64,000 bases of DNA, taken from positions 138,877,725-138,941,724 of the forward strand of contig CM037588.1 of the NCBI GenBank assembly GCA_021018995.1. The letters run 5' to 3'. The notes beneath the pieces are model-generated. The model ran no database searches, had not been told where the DNA came from, and saw only the letters and a list, made by a program, of their open reading frames with translations. This DNA comes from Chloranthus sessilifolius. Its lineage: Eukaryota; Streptophyta; Magnoliopsida; Chloranthales; Chloranthaceae. Made by a program: the position numbers and the translations under genes. Below are positions 36,157 to 46,860 of this stretch, in pieces (the stretch's first letter is position 1; each line of letters opens with the position of its first letter).

Positions 36157-36319
36157 GGCGCAACTAATACATGCGCCCAGGTTGCAGGGCACCTTTTTAA
36201 CACTGGCGCAACTATTAGTTGCGCCAAGGTAAAAATTTGGATTTTAAAGCTGGCACAACTATTAGTTGCGCCAGTTATAAATTCTAGTTTTTTGCACTGG
36301 TGCAACTAATACTTGCGCC
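36157..36319. repeat. 21-bp palindromes in Tat leader upstream of gag (4 copies)
   Basis: Copies at 36157-36177, 36205-36225, 36252-36272 and 36299-36319, at a regular spacing of 47-48 bp. They lie about 370-530 bp upstream of the first gag-extension frame. Confidence 0.95.
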
Positions 36320-36814
36320 AGGCAAAAACTGATGCTCCAGAACTGATGACAGCAGGCACCAACACTCGAAATGAGTCACTTTTTTTGGTTTTTGTGGAAG
36401 CTAGGCTTCCGAGAACTAAGCTATTTTTTGGTGATCGATTCTCTCCTTACCGCACCTAACAGGTTTGAGTCCGGTATAACTCGCTAGCGCGCTCCCCTAG
36501 GGTTTTAAGCTTCGGAATGGGAACCCACCCGATATACCTCCGGCGTAAGTGCCTTCTCAGATACTAGGTGGGCTAGGACTTTTCTGGATCATCACTAGGG
36601 GCTGCCGCCATACTAAGACCCGGGTGGTTGTGTGTTTGCCGAATCCCAACCCTTTTAAAATCTATCCCGTAAAAAAAAATTAATTAAGCTCCCTAACTCG
36701 GTTCAATTTTAATTTTTTTTCAAAGCTTTTCTCTTTGTTTTAAAAGTTTTCTTTAGTTCAAAGACCGGGGGTGATGACCCCGTGCCATACGGGCCAACGT
36801 CCACTGTTGGGATA

Positions 36815-37010
36815 TGAGTGCACAAGTAGGCCCGCCAATCGGCTAAGGCACTTTAAATGACAGGAAAGTAAGGAAATTAAAAGACAATGCCCAAGTAGGC
36901 CCGCCTATCGGCTAAGGCACTTAAAATGATGGAAAAGTAAAGAAATTTAAAAGACAACGTGCATGTAGGCCTACCAATCGGCTAAGGCTCGTAAATGACG
37001 GAAAAGTAGC
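36815..37010. repeat. 66-bp tandem repeat, three copies, Tat leader
   Basis: Three consecutive copies of a unit beginning with AAGTAGGCCCGCC(A/T)ATCGGC, running into TAAGGCAC and then AAATGA..GGAAAAGTA; the last copy is shortened. Confidence 0.9.
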
Positions 37011-37140
37011 GGTGAGTAAAATAACTTAATCGGAGTGGTGAGTAAAAAAATAGCAAAAATAAAATTAAAAAAACAGCAATAAAATGTTAGAAAAATATAA
37101 ATAAAGAGGCCTAGGTCATGGGGAAGCTCTACTAGCTACT

Positions 37141-37157
37141 TCCCAGCAGAGTCGCCA
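37141..37157 (-). other. Tat primer-binding site
   Basis: Minus strand TGGCGACTCTGCTGGGA, four bases from the LTR end. This sequence is used by Tat/Ogre elements and matches the 3' end of a tRNA-Arg type. Confidence 0.85.
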
Positions 37158-37885
37158 TCTTTGTAACTGTGGGATTTGTGACGATCCCGTCGCGGTGATG
37201 CGCTCGCTTGCAAAAAATATAGAGTCACCACCTGGAGCTTTTTGTGTCCCGGGATACCTATATCATTTTTATGAGTATCGAAGTGCTAAAAAAGATGACT
37301 CTGAATTCGGTCCACACCAAAGGTTCTTGGGTAGGGGCTTCGATTATCGATTGGAAAGGTGTTAGGCGCCCAATCAACCCCCTTAACATGGTCTTTACTA
37401 ATGGCTAAAAACAAAAATAAAGTAAAAGAAAAGAAAATGGCTTCCTCTTGGCCAAAAGGGCTTAGAATCCTATTTGTGCCCCTTCGTTCCTACCAAAAAT
37501 TCAGCGGCGTAACCACACAAATGAGAGGATGAGAAGAGCCAAAAAGAGATAGGAGAAGAAAGGGGAGAGATGGAGCCCTCGGGCCCTTACAGCACCGTAG
37601 GAGAGCCTTGCGTGGCTTGCTTTGATGAGCTCTTGAAGACTTTGTATGGTATGGAATGGGGTTCTAACTCCTAAGGCTTGAAGCGAAGATGTAGAGAAGG
37701 AAGGCTAGGGGATCACACACACATAACCTAGAGGCTTTTCATGAAAGGCAAGGGTGGGGAAGAGGTTTTTAAATTCTGATTTTTGTATGGGAAGTGTGCA
37801 CCAAAGGGAGAAAGATCTTCTCACTTTAAGCTCTTTCTCTCTTAGGTAAAAATTCTCAACCCCTAAACCAAGGGATGGGGGTCTC

Positions 37886-37893
37886 TATTTATA
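37886..37893 (-). promoter_or_regulatory. TATA box, Tat 5' LTR
   Basis: Minus-strand TATAAATA, about 290-570 bp downstream of the palindrome array in the direction of transcription. It is the likely promoter for gag-pol RNA. Confidence 0.75.
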
Positions 37894-38177
37894 GGAAATG
37901 GGTGGATTAGGAGATCACTTACGAGCTAAATGAGTTTAGCAATTAGGTAATCTCAAATCTAAGGTTTTCTAGGGTTTTTGGAGCTTTGAAATGTGTGAGA
38001 AAGTCCTCCAATGGTGGATGATGGGGTGAGGCTTTAAGCCACTTAAAAGGTTACAAATAGGTAGGGAATAGGTGCAACAGAACTAGCAAAACATACCCCA
38101 AAGGTCAAGGTGGTCAATAAGTCAAACCCCAATCACGATTTTCAGGGTAAAATCCAGAGATTACTATTCATATGCCT

Positions 38178-38461
38178 GGCGCAACTAATAGTTGCGTCAG
38201 GCAAATATACAGTAAAACTATTAGTTACGCCAGGCAAATGTATAGTAAAATAGTATTAACATAGTGCATGAATGTTAACTCGCGAGGGTGGGGTTCATAA
38301 TTAATACTGGCGCAACTATTAGTTGCGCCAGGCTTAAATCCTGGGAGAAGTGGCCTGGCGCAACTAATAGTTGCACCAGGCAAAATTATCACTAGCGTAA
38401 GTATTAGTTGCACCAGGCCATTTCTAGGGAGAAATAGTTTGGCGCAACTATTAGTTGAGCC
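38178..38461. repeat. 21-bp palindrome array, Tat 5' LTR (6 copies)
   Basis: Copies at 38178-38198, about 38215-38233 (left arm decayed), 38309-38329, 38357-38377, 38394-38414 and 38441-38461, in U3 of the Tat LTR. Confidence 0.95.
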
Positions 38462-38887
38462 AAATCCCTAAGGGGGCCCACTTGATTTTACTCTTATGCC
38501 CTCCGGGCTCGGTTTGTCGTATCTTTTGATATATACCTCCGATTGGGGCGATTCTTAGACCGTTGGAAAGCTGACGACCTCTACTTTTTAATAGTATGAG
38601 ATTCGATTATAGTAGAGGGCCGTAGCTAGTTTCGGTGCACCCCTCCTCAACCATTTGCTTGATAAGGTTAGGTTTAGGTTCAGAACGGGTTCTAAGGGTC
38701 AGGATTGATTTCTAAAGGTTTGGGTCAGGTTCCTAAGGGATCTAGGGTAATTCCTAAGGATTTGGAAAGGTTCCTATGAGTCTAGGCAGGTTCCTAAAGG
38801 TTTCATACATGTTATCAAAAGCTCAGAATTGCACCTCTCTCGAAAGGTGTTTTGATCGGGCCTTGGGCCAAATTTGGGTGTCTACAA

Positions 38888-39645
38888 GAACTCTCTGCTC
38901 TTCCTGAAAGTCATAAAGAAATTAATGTAGATGGCTTTTCAAAACTAAAAGTGACTCAGAGGGAAATATTGAAAAGAATAAGGCAAGACTTGTTGCCAAG
39001 GGGTTTACACAGAGACTTGGCATTGATTTTAATGAAACTTTCTTTCCGATATCATCAAACGATTCACTACGAATCATCCTTGCAATCATTGCCCACTATA
39101 ATCTCGAGTTGCACCAAATGGGCGTTAAAATGACATTCTTGAATAGTGATCTGGAAGAGGAAATTTGTATGTATCAGCCAACGGATTTTATTGCACATGG
39201 ACAAGAGAATCTTGTTTGCAGACTGAAAAGATCTATTTATGGATTAAAACAAGCTTAACGACAATGGTATTTAAAATTTGATAAAATTATGACACAATTT
39301 GGCTTCAAAGAAAATATTATGGATCCATGCATTTACATCAAAAGGGTTAAAGCACGTTTCATCATTCTTGTTCTTTACGTCGATGATATACATCTTGCTA
39401 GCAGCGATTTTCTCTCAAAGAGTTTTGATATGAAAGATATGAGAAATGCTCAATATATTCTTGAAATTAAGGTCCATAGAGATAGAGGTGTTGGACTTTT
39501 AGGCTTATCACAGATAGCTTATATTGATAAAGTTTTTAAAACATTTCATATGGAAAATTGTGCGCCCGGTGATGCTCCTGTTGTTAAAGGTGATATTTTT
39601 AATGAAAGTCAATGTCCAAGAAATGAAAGCGAAAAAGCGTAACTA
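38888..39645 (+). pseudogene. copia reverse transcriptase, C-terminal part
   Basis: Resumes the RT interrupted at 16053. LPESHKEINVDGF follows directly on the upstream VWEL, then the MKMTFLNSDLEEEI-like palm segment around 39130-39170 and the catalytic LYVDDIHLAS near 39370-39400. Frameshifts at about 39000-39130 and a stop at 39256 break it. Confidence 0.92.
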
Positions 39646-40312
39646 AATGTCTCTGAATATGCTTCTGTTGTTGGAAGCTTAATGTATGCAATGGTATGCT
39701 TACGACCCGATATCACGTTTATTGTTGGAATGCTTGGAAATTTTGAACGAAATCCTAGTATTACTCATTTTAAAGTCATGAAGAAAGTCTTACGATACTT
39801 GCAAAGAACTAAGGACTTCATGCTAGTTTACAGAAGGTCGAGCGAGCTTGCGATTGTCGGATACACAGATTCTGACTATGTTGGATGCTTGGAAGCTCGA
39901 AAGTCTACTTCGGGTTTCATCTTCAAGCTTGTTGATGGTGTTGTATCTTGGAGGAGCTCGAAACAAAGCATAACCATCGATTCCACCATGTTTGCAGAGT
40001 TTGTCAAATGTCATGAGGCTACTCGCCATGTTGTGGTTGAAAAGCTTTATTGGAGAATTAAAGATTGTGGATTCTATTGAAAGACCTATTATAATCTATT
40101 GTGATAACAAGGCTGCTACAGATTTTGTCAAGAGTGGGAGGATTACCAAGAATAACCGACATATTAAAATTAAATACCTTATGATTCGTGAGAAAGTGGA
40201 GGAAGAGATTATTAAAATTTCTCATTTTCCAACTTAAGAGATGATTGTTGATCTTCTTACCAAAGGATTAGCTCCAAAAGTTTTTAAGGCGCATATGATC
40301 CGGATGGGAGTG
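39646..40312 (+). pseudogene. copia RNase H remnant
   Basis: YTDSDYVGCLEARKSTSGF (about 39860-39916) and VSWRSSKQSITIDSTMFAEF contain RNase H active-site residues typical of copia; a conserved glutamate position reads as phenylalanine (MFAEF). The end YCDNKAATDFVK, HIKIKYLMIREKVEE and a final ADxLTKGL-like VDLLTKGLAPK runs to about 40310 over a frame change at 40000-40080. Confidence 0.92.
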
Positions 40313-40315
40313 TTA

Positions 40316-40555
40316 GGCTGCGTTTAGGTAAACTCTTTTGGGGCAAAGAGCAGCTCTTTCACTTTTTGGCTCCGGCAGAGAACTACTTTTACATTTGGTA
40401 ACACAGCTTCTTGCTTCATTTGCTCTGGCAGGGAGTTGTTTTAAGTGATAAAACTACTCTATGCCTGCTCTATCTCAAAGCAAATTCTATCTGCTTTGAC
40501 AGAGAGCAGGTAAAGAGCTGCTTCTCCTCTTATAAGAGCTAACCCAAACACAGCC
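40316..40555. mobile_element. Tourist-like MITE copy 1 (240 bp, TSD TTA)
   Basis: The right end GAGCTAACCCAAACACAGCC pairs with the left end GGCTGCGTTTAGGTAAACTC. TTA flanks it at 40313-40315 and 40556-40558. Subterminal AAAGAGCAGCTCTTT and AAAGAGCTGCTTCT add internal pairing. A 240-bp copy with the same sequence lies at 63618-63857. The TTA duplication and GG..TGTTTGG-like ends point to PIF/Harbinger. It inserted just after the copia RNase H. Confidence 0.9.
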
Positions 40556-40558
40556 TTA

Positions 40559-41210
40559 GAGACACTCGAGTACACTATTTGAGTGGGAGTTTCTGCTCTT
40601 ACAATGCATTATTCTTTTTTATAATACTTTTATTGTAAATATTATGCTTTATTTAATTAACGCATTTATTTTAGTACCATCATTATTATTATTATTTGTG
40701 CATATGTAATTGCCTGGGAGCATAAGTGCTCAAATAAGGTTGCTTGAGCTATCATGATTAGGCACCATGATTTGTGTAGCTTTTGTCCTGATAGGTGGGT
40801 GATGGTTTTCACATGGCGCATGTCATAATATATCAGGACAACATACCTTAGGGTATCAAGCAGGACGAATGAGGGGATATACACAAGAAGTTGCATTAAA
40901 GTTTATATTTCCTGGTATCACTAAAACCACAATGAGCTCTCCAGTTTATTAATGATATTAGTATCTTGACCATGGAACTGTCATAATAAGATTTGAAGAA
41001 ATGATACATTATCAGCATTCATAATCCGACATTAAGATTGCTATCGAACTTGGGAGAATATGTGTTACATCGAAGTCTTGAAAGTCAATGTTTTACAAAC
41101 CTTTAAAGGATGGCCTTCCATTTTTGAACTAAGTCAATCATGATGTTTTGCATTTCTTTCTACTTTGTTTTATTAAAAAAAAATATATTATTAAAGTTAA
41201 TGTGTGGTTC
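40559..41210 (+). other. copia 3' untranslated region
   Basis: Noncoding sequence between the MITE and the polypurine tract. An (ATT)n run is near 40680. Nothing else recognised. Confidence 0.6.
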
Positions 41211-41221
41211 AAGTAGGAGAT
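41211..41221 (+). other. copia polypurine tract
   Basis: AAGTAGGAGAT directly before the TGTTGGG start of the 3' LTR. Confidence 0.85.
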
Positions 41222-41658
41222 TGTTGGGTATTTGTGACCCACACAATAACTTTACCCTTTTCCTAATTTAATTAAAAGGCTATTGACTAAAGACTTTGGG
41301 ATTTCATTGGTAACGTGATTCCACTCCACGCAATTTTAGGAGTCGGTTTTGGTATGATTGATTTGTGGTAAGCCAATGCCTATTTTTTAGTGATACACCT
41401 CTTCCTTGAATCCTTGATGGGTTAGGATTCAAGGGCATGCTATAAAAGATGACAACGTCCCCTCTTCATCTCAACTCAATGAACTCGTGCCCATCGTATA
41501 GAGGGAGATAGAAGTAAGGTAGCATTGTCCTCAAATCAATAATCACACAACTCATCAAAATTCTCTTGTGGATCATTCTTGGTGGCAAGGTATGTTCTAA
41601 CCTTGCATTAAATTGTTGATGATTGAAATCAATTAGCCTTCATTAATATTATATAACA
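41222..41658 (+). repeat. copia 3' LTR
   Basis: A 437-bp partner of 11192-11630, with the same ends and a TATA box (41441-41448), followed by the ATCTT duplication. Confidence 0.95.
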
Positions 41659-41663
41659 ATCTT

Positions 41664-41722
41664 CTCTTTTTTCAATGAAAGGGTAGGGTCCCTCCAACTC
41701 CATTAATTATTAAAAAAAAAAA
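41664..41722 (+). mobile_element. LINE 3' end with poly(A)
   Basis: After the copia target site the sequence reads CTCTTTTTTCAATGAAAGGG, then CCCTCCAACTCC and an A11 tail (41711-41721). This is the usual plant LINE 3' UTR style and continues the LINE segment that ends at 11191. Confidence 0.85.
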
Positions 41723-41787
41723 GTCTCATTTGACTGGTTGAGGTTTTGAGTGGGTGTTTGAGAAGACGGCTATGGAAACAAGGAAAG

Positions 41788-42349
41788 TGTGAAGACTCAG
41801 ACCCACATGCCACAATATTGTCTGGTTCTGGGCTTAGGTCCCTGCCCTGATTTTGTTTTTGGCATGGGCTTAAGTCCCCACCCAAAACGCGTCATGACAT
41901 ACAGCGTCCGCAATCACATGTAGCCTAGGGTCAGGATTTTTCCCTATCTTATGTGGGACTATTACAATCCCCCCACCTTATAGAAGAGCCATCCTCGACT
42001 CTGATACCATTTTGTGACGACCCAGACCCAAATGCCACAATATTGTCCGGTTCTGCGCTTAGGTCCCTGCCCCGATTTTGTTTTTGGCATGGACTTAAGT
42101 CCCCACCCAAAACGCATCATGACATACAATTTCCGTAATCACATATAGCCCAGGTCAGGACTTTTCCCTATTATAATATTCCCACATCGGATAGGGAAAA
42201 GTCCTAACCCTGGGCTATATGTGATTGCGGACGCTGTATGTCATGACGCATTTTGGGTTGGACTTAAGCCCATACCAAAAACAAAATCGGGGCGGGGACC
42301 TAAGCCCAAAACCGGACAATATTGTGGCATGTGGGTCTAGGTCTTCACA
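41788..42349 (-). mobile_element. miniature LTR element (TRIM-like) with extra inverted LTR, TSD GAAAG
   Basis: Three LTR copies of about 160-180 bp: 41788-41966 and 42013-42171 in the same (minus) orientation, and 42172-42349 inverted. The first two enclose only 46 bp (41967-42012) that hold, on the minus strand, a primer-binding site TGGTATCAGAGT (41998-42009) and a polypurine tract TAAGGTGGGGGGAT (41967-41980). The second LTR lacks about 20 bp at its outer end where the inverted copy starts. The whole 562-bp unit is flanked by perfect GAAAG (41783-41787, 42350-42354). It encodes nothing. Confidence 0.88.
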
Positions 42350-42354
42350 GAAAG

Positions 42355-44969
42355 TCTTTGCCTTTGGTTTGTGATTAGAAGAGGGTGGGGTAATTGAATT
42401 CGGGGAGAGAGCTTGATTGGAATGTGGGCCATCTGGGATAGGGTCCAGAGTAGGGTCATCTTGGGTCTGGGCTTTTGGCTTGGCAGGGTTCAATACATGG
42501 GGTTGGTTAATCTGGGCAGCCTCATGATGTGAGGAGAGAAGAGAGCTGTATGATGTGAGGAGTGAAGAGAGCCGTCTTTTACTAGAGAGTTGCATGGGGC
42601 ATTGTAGGGATGCGTACCAGAATTGGAAGAGAGATGAGAATACACCAAGTTTGTGTCCTTAAAAGGTGGGATAACAATTGGGAACATACCGAGATTGTTT
42701 CCTTAAAATATGAGAACATACCAAGTTGGATTCCGCTACATAGTACACTCGTCTCTTGTTTAGAGAGAGAGAAATGGACAAAAGTTTAGAACAAGAGATT
42801 AGAGATGAAGACCTGGGCATAGAGAAGGTAAGTGACAACTATATATATTACGTTCTATAGTTTTTAATAAATATATCTATAATCTCCATTAAAAATGATA
42901 TATTTTTCATTTTAGTTCACAGTAAAATCTAGCTCTAATCTTACTTTTCATCATAGTATACCAATAGCCATTTTTTTACAAGTAGGTAGTTTGGGCTCAA
43001 AAATGCGATCTTGAGTTTGCAATATTATGAGAGAGTGAGAGCAAATATATAATTTTTTATAAAATTTTATTTTTTAAATATTTCTGAGTTAAAAATTAAA
43101 ATTAAAGTTGACTTTAATTATGGTGAATGAGTAATCACTGATTCAGTAGATCATATTCATATTTGTTTAAGTCGATCTTTCGCCTCAAAAGTTGAGTTGT
43201 ACATATTTTGGGGGCGATGATATCTGTTAATGCCAGCTTTTAACATGTAATAAATAGCCTTTAATAAATTATTACATAGTGTTCTTTAATAAGATAAGAA
43301 AAGGTCTAATATCAAGGGATTAAAATCAGTATTGGTCTTGGTTATCGGTTTGCCTGGGGTCGATACGGATCAACCGATTAAAATCAGTCGATTTTGTAAA
43401 AATAAAAAAATAAACTGTCTCGGTCGAAACTGAGACGTATCGGCCGATACCCGATACGTATCGGCGATACAGATAAGTATCGGTTTGGCCGAAAAGCGAT
43501 ACGTATCAGTATCGGCCAATTTTTTATACCTTGTCTAAGATACAAAAACCAATATGTAATCTGAGATGCTTGCAGCTGCAGATCTCTCAACGTCCACATG
43601 GCATGGCATATGACTCACATACCGAGTCCCAAAATGTTACGTGACAGACATATGTGATCATTCTATATCATCCAAGTGGGAATCCATCATTAATATATTT
43701 CAGCCAAATAATCATACCGATAAGTGAATGTGAATCATCCGATTGGTGAACTTCATTATCGTCTATTGAAAACTAAGAACAACGACGGAGGCAGAAACAT
43801 TCATGGGAGGGGGCCAAAGTATGAACAAAAAAATATCGAGATAGAAGAGCTAAAGAATGAATGAGATATATATTCTGACTATAAAGAATAAAAATAGCAT
43901 TCATTCATGGTTAACAAATTATAAATAAAAAAATAATTATTTTTTAATATATTTAAATTTCAACTCAATCACCTAATATATTTTAAGGCGTAACTGCCCC
44001 TTTATTTTCAAAACTATCTTATAAAAGATATTAAAAAAAAAAAAAATCAAAAAATTATGCCTGCACTCGCCCCTTCATGACTTTACCACTGGGCCATTAG
44101 GGCTAGTGTGCCATAGTTGGGGGGCCATATTAATTGGGCTAAGTCCAATCTTTAACTTTTAGGGTCCTTTTTAATAACATGGTAGTAAAATGGAGGATTT
44201 GAATTTATAAATCTGATGAATTCCTATGCTTCATGAGGTTGTAGGAATTTCGAGAATTATTTTATTTTCCAATATTTCAATGGCCTAATCAAGTGTCTCA
44301 AGAATATTTGCAAAGTGACATTTGAGAAAAATGGAAAGAGTGAGAGAAAGAGAGTTTTCTTAGATATGTTTTGAGATGAGAAGTTGTAGTAGGGTGGTTT
44401 AACTGTTGGTGCTAAAAAGTACAAGTGAGTGAAATAGGGTGTTTGGTTGAGGCACCTAAAAGATAGGAGAGAGAGAAAGAGAGAGAGATTCGTGAGATAT
44501 AGTTTGAGAATACTTTTATTTTTTCATCAAAGATTCCTCCTTATCAACCAAGGTTCTACATTCTTAAATGGTTGACTGACTTATATGCTAGGGATCATTG
44601 TTAGTCTCAGTGTTTGATGCAATAGATCTTGAGATCATGCTTCCAAAATTAGAGGGTCGGATTTTGATTTCATGCATTCAACACCCCAAAAAGTAATATG
44701 AGAATAACGTTTATCTACACCAATGTGAGTTACATGGAACAAAATTTGACCCGTCTGATGATAGGAGCATGATCGTAAGATCTATTATAGCAATCATTGC
44801 GACGAATAACGATCTTCATCGTCTAATTCAAAGTGGTCAACTATTTAATCACATGAAACTTGAGTTGAAAAAAAAGAATCTTACGTTCTATAGAAAAGGA
44901 CCTTTGAAAAAGGTGGATGGGGCCAATTAGTTTGGCGCCTCAAAAATAGGTAAAATATAATAGAGAAAA
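42355..44969. other. unassigned sequence between TRIM and LTR D
   Basis: No confident gene. The minus-strand frame 42595-42350 (proline- and serine-rich) has no domain I recognise. Palindromic GTATCGG clusters lie at 43330-43530. AT-rich and purine-rich runs (GA repeats near 44465) occur, and a GGAGGGGGCC segment at 43808. Confidence 0.5.
43330..43530. repeat. cluster of GTATCGGCCGATAC-type palindromes
   Basis: Repeated GATACGTATCGG, TATCGGCCGATACC and CGATACGTATC units over about 200 bp. The element type is not identified; no LTR ends are seen nearby. Confidence 0.7.
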
Positions 44970-45004
44970 TGTGACAGCCTAGATTTTCCCAACCAGAAAT
45001 TCCT

Positions 45005-45061
<57 letters not shown>

Positions 45062-45757
45062 CTTTTTTTTTTCTTTTTTTTCTTTTTTTTTCTTAAACTA
45101 ACTTACTAAATGAGAAAACCCGGACCGCCAGATCGTAGATCACAATCTGATACAGAAAATCTTGGTACAACAAAGCGGAACATAAACTCCAGTTCTACAA
45201 TGAAAGAACAGTAATTAAAATAAATATATACAAGTATATTAAGAGAATTACAAACTAAACATACCAAAGCTCAAATACAGATCTACGATCCCAAAATCTT
45301 ACTACTTCTCCAATCCTCAACCACGAAGCCCGTATCCTGATAATTGCCAAACCTGTGACGTATAGTCAAAGGGTGAGCTACATCTACGCTCAACAGAGGA
45401 AAGACAACATAAAATCATATTTTAACATCGAAAACATAGAATTTAATCCAAAAGTAAAACCATCATAAAACTCAGAATTTCAAAGCCTTAATCATTTCCT
45501 TCCATTCAAAGCAGATTTACAAAACATTCATCACAACTTTCCATTCTAAACTTAACCTTAAATATTTACTTTCACCACAGTTACATCCAACCGAACACAT
45601 ATAAAAAAGCATCATAATTAAGAGTGTCCAAGATTCACACACATTTACAAACAATGTCGAATTTGCAAACACACACAACACAAGGGTGTCCAATAGTGTT
45701 CCAAGTTTCCAAAGGTGTTCACAGTTCCCAAAATGTCTAAGGGATGCAATGATATTC
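44970..45757 (-). mobile_element. LTR D, left part (minus-strand Tekay-like LTR, split)
   Basis: On the minus strand this is the 3' end of a gypsy LTR, closing GGCTGTCACA at 44970, with an AGCTC..GTAGATG segment (45370-45400) like the other LTRs. An (AT)n and T-rich stretch lies at 45009-45095. It is cut at 45757 by the Tekay-like element; the remainder is 56938-58777. No convincing target duplication (GAAAA left, AAAAG right). Confidence 0.82.
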
Positions 45758-45955
45758 TGTAATGTCCCTGAGTTTTGACCTATGAATTGCATGCCTAACG
45801 AACCGTACGTCGAGGTCTGTACCGATAAACTATGTAATGTCTATATATCAAATCCGACGGATCGGATTTCGTATAGATAGGTTAGGTTATGAGCTATTGA
45901 ACCGCGTAGACCCAACCTTGGTGTAACCGCTTTGTACCATAGCCTAGGGCTTGGT

Positions 45956-45962
45956 TATAAAT
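45956..45962 (+). promoter_or_regulatory. TATA box, Tekay-like 5' LTR
   Basis: TATAAAT about 200 bp into the LTR. The 3' LTR copy reads TGTAAAT at the matching place (near 54606). The palindromes lie 400-900 bp downstream, so in the transcribed leader. Confidence 0.6.
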
Positions 45963-46339
45963 GGGATTAAATACCCTCATTTAATTTGCATTCAAAACCC
46001 TTCTTATTGCTAATCATTGAAGTTAAGAAGAGAGAGAGAGAGAGAGAATCTTGGGAGTTGAATGAGGACTAAATGTGTGATTGATTCGTTCACGAGGCTT
46101 ACTGTTAGGGTTTGGAGCGACGAACATCAGTTGTTCGCTTGGTGAAACCCTAATTCGATTTTGAAGCAAGGATCGAGGATTCAGATAGAATCAAGGTATG
46201 AAATTAAGGATAGGTTGTGAAATTTTGTTAAGGATAGCTTTTATTCAATTTCAGACCAAGAAATCAAAAGGATTGAGGTCTGAATTGGGAAAGAAAAGAG
46301 AACATGTGCGAAAACCCAAGAACAGATGAAAGTTATTCA

Positions 46340-46860
46340 TTTTGATCGATCGAAATGGACTTAAAGAGGAAGAATTCGATGTTTGAGTATTTCGATCGAA
46401 CAAAGTGTGTTTCGATCGATCGAATTCCACACTCGATCGATCGAAATGTATAGAACAGAGATTTTGGAAAAGTTTATTATGAGAATTCGACCGATCGAAA
46501 TATCCTCGATCGATCGAATTATGTGATTTCGATCAATCAAATTATTATTTATTCGATCGAACTGTGTTAATTGTCATTTAGCTCCTGAAGAATTCGACCG
46601 ATCGAAATAGTTTCGATCGATCGAATTATGTGATTTCGATCGACCGAATTAGGATTCGTTTGATCAAAATGCGTTATAGTCATTTGGCTCTGTGAGGACT
46701 CGACCGATCGAAATTATTTTCAATCGATCGAATTTATGATTCATTCGATCGAAATGGCAGAATCGTTCGATTGAACTAAGAAATGATATATGCTTTGAGG
46801 AGTTCGACCGATCGAAACAAGATTCGACCGATTGAAAATGGGTTTTGATCGATCGAAATT
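46340..46860. repeat. palindrome cluster TTCGATCGATCGAA, 5' LTR
   Basis: More than fifteen imperfect copies of TTCGATCGATCGAA or TTCGACCGATCGAAA separated by 10-40 bp. The matching cluster in the 3' LTR is at 54995-55565, another precedes the extra ORF at 52115-52500, and LTR D has the same motif at 57930-58160. Confidence 0.92.

Larger units (their letters stand above)
35787..37140 (-). other. Tat 5' leader
   Basis: About 1.35 kb between primer-binding site and gag, without a coding domain. It contains three tandem units of about 66 bp at 36815-37010 (AAGTAGGCCCGCC(A/T)ATCGGCTAAGGCAC) and four copies of the 21-bp palindrome at 36157-36319. Confidence 0.75.
37162..38886 (-). repeat. Tat 5' LTR
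   Basis: A 1725-bp copy of the LTR at 16055-17745. On the minus strand it opens TGTAGACACCC and ends CAGTTACA. It holds the palindromes (38178-38461), the shared core motif (about 38536-38586, plus strand) and a minus-strand TATAAATA at 37886-37893. Confidence 0.93.
16054..38887 (-). mobile_element. Tat-lineage Ty3/gypsy element, 22.8 kb, with two antisense genes
   Basis: LTRs at 37162-38886 (5', minus strand) and 16055-17745 (3'). Next to the 5' LTR is a TGGCGACTCTGCTGGGA primer-binding site, complementary to tRNA-Arg-type ends as in Tat/Ogre elements. pol carries a second, additional RNase H domain, another Tat hallmark. Gag, protease, RT, RNase H and integrase are all on the minus strand and broken by stops. 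Between integrase and the 3' LTR lie about 9 kb holding two genes on the plus strand. GAACT occurs one base outside both ends (16049-16053, 38888-38892). The element sits inside the copia RT gene. Confidence 0.92.
11192..41658 (+). mobile_element. Ty1/copia element, full-length but interrupted, TSD ATCTT
   Basis: The two LTRs (11192-11630 and 41222-41658) are near-identical by eye, and perfect target duplications ATCTT lie at 11187-11191 and 41659-41663. The domain order gag, protease, integrase, RT, RNase H is that of copia. The element is disabled by many stops and split in RT by a 22.8-kb Tat element. A MITE sits just behind the RNase H region. It inserted into the 3' end of the LINE. I do not assign a copia lineage. 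Confidence 0.95.

Noticed and set aside
17071-38461. The 21-bp palindromes as factor-independent terminators
   Set aside because: No T-run follows, and they occur upstream of genes and in LTRs of a plant element, not at transcript ends.
42350-42595. Minus-strand proline/serine-rich frame as a host gene exon
   Set aside because: No domain or splice context that I can recognise; left unassigned.
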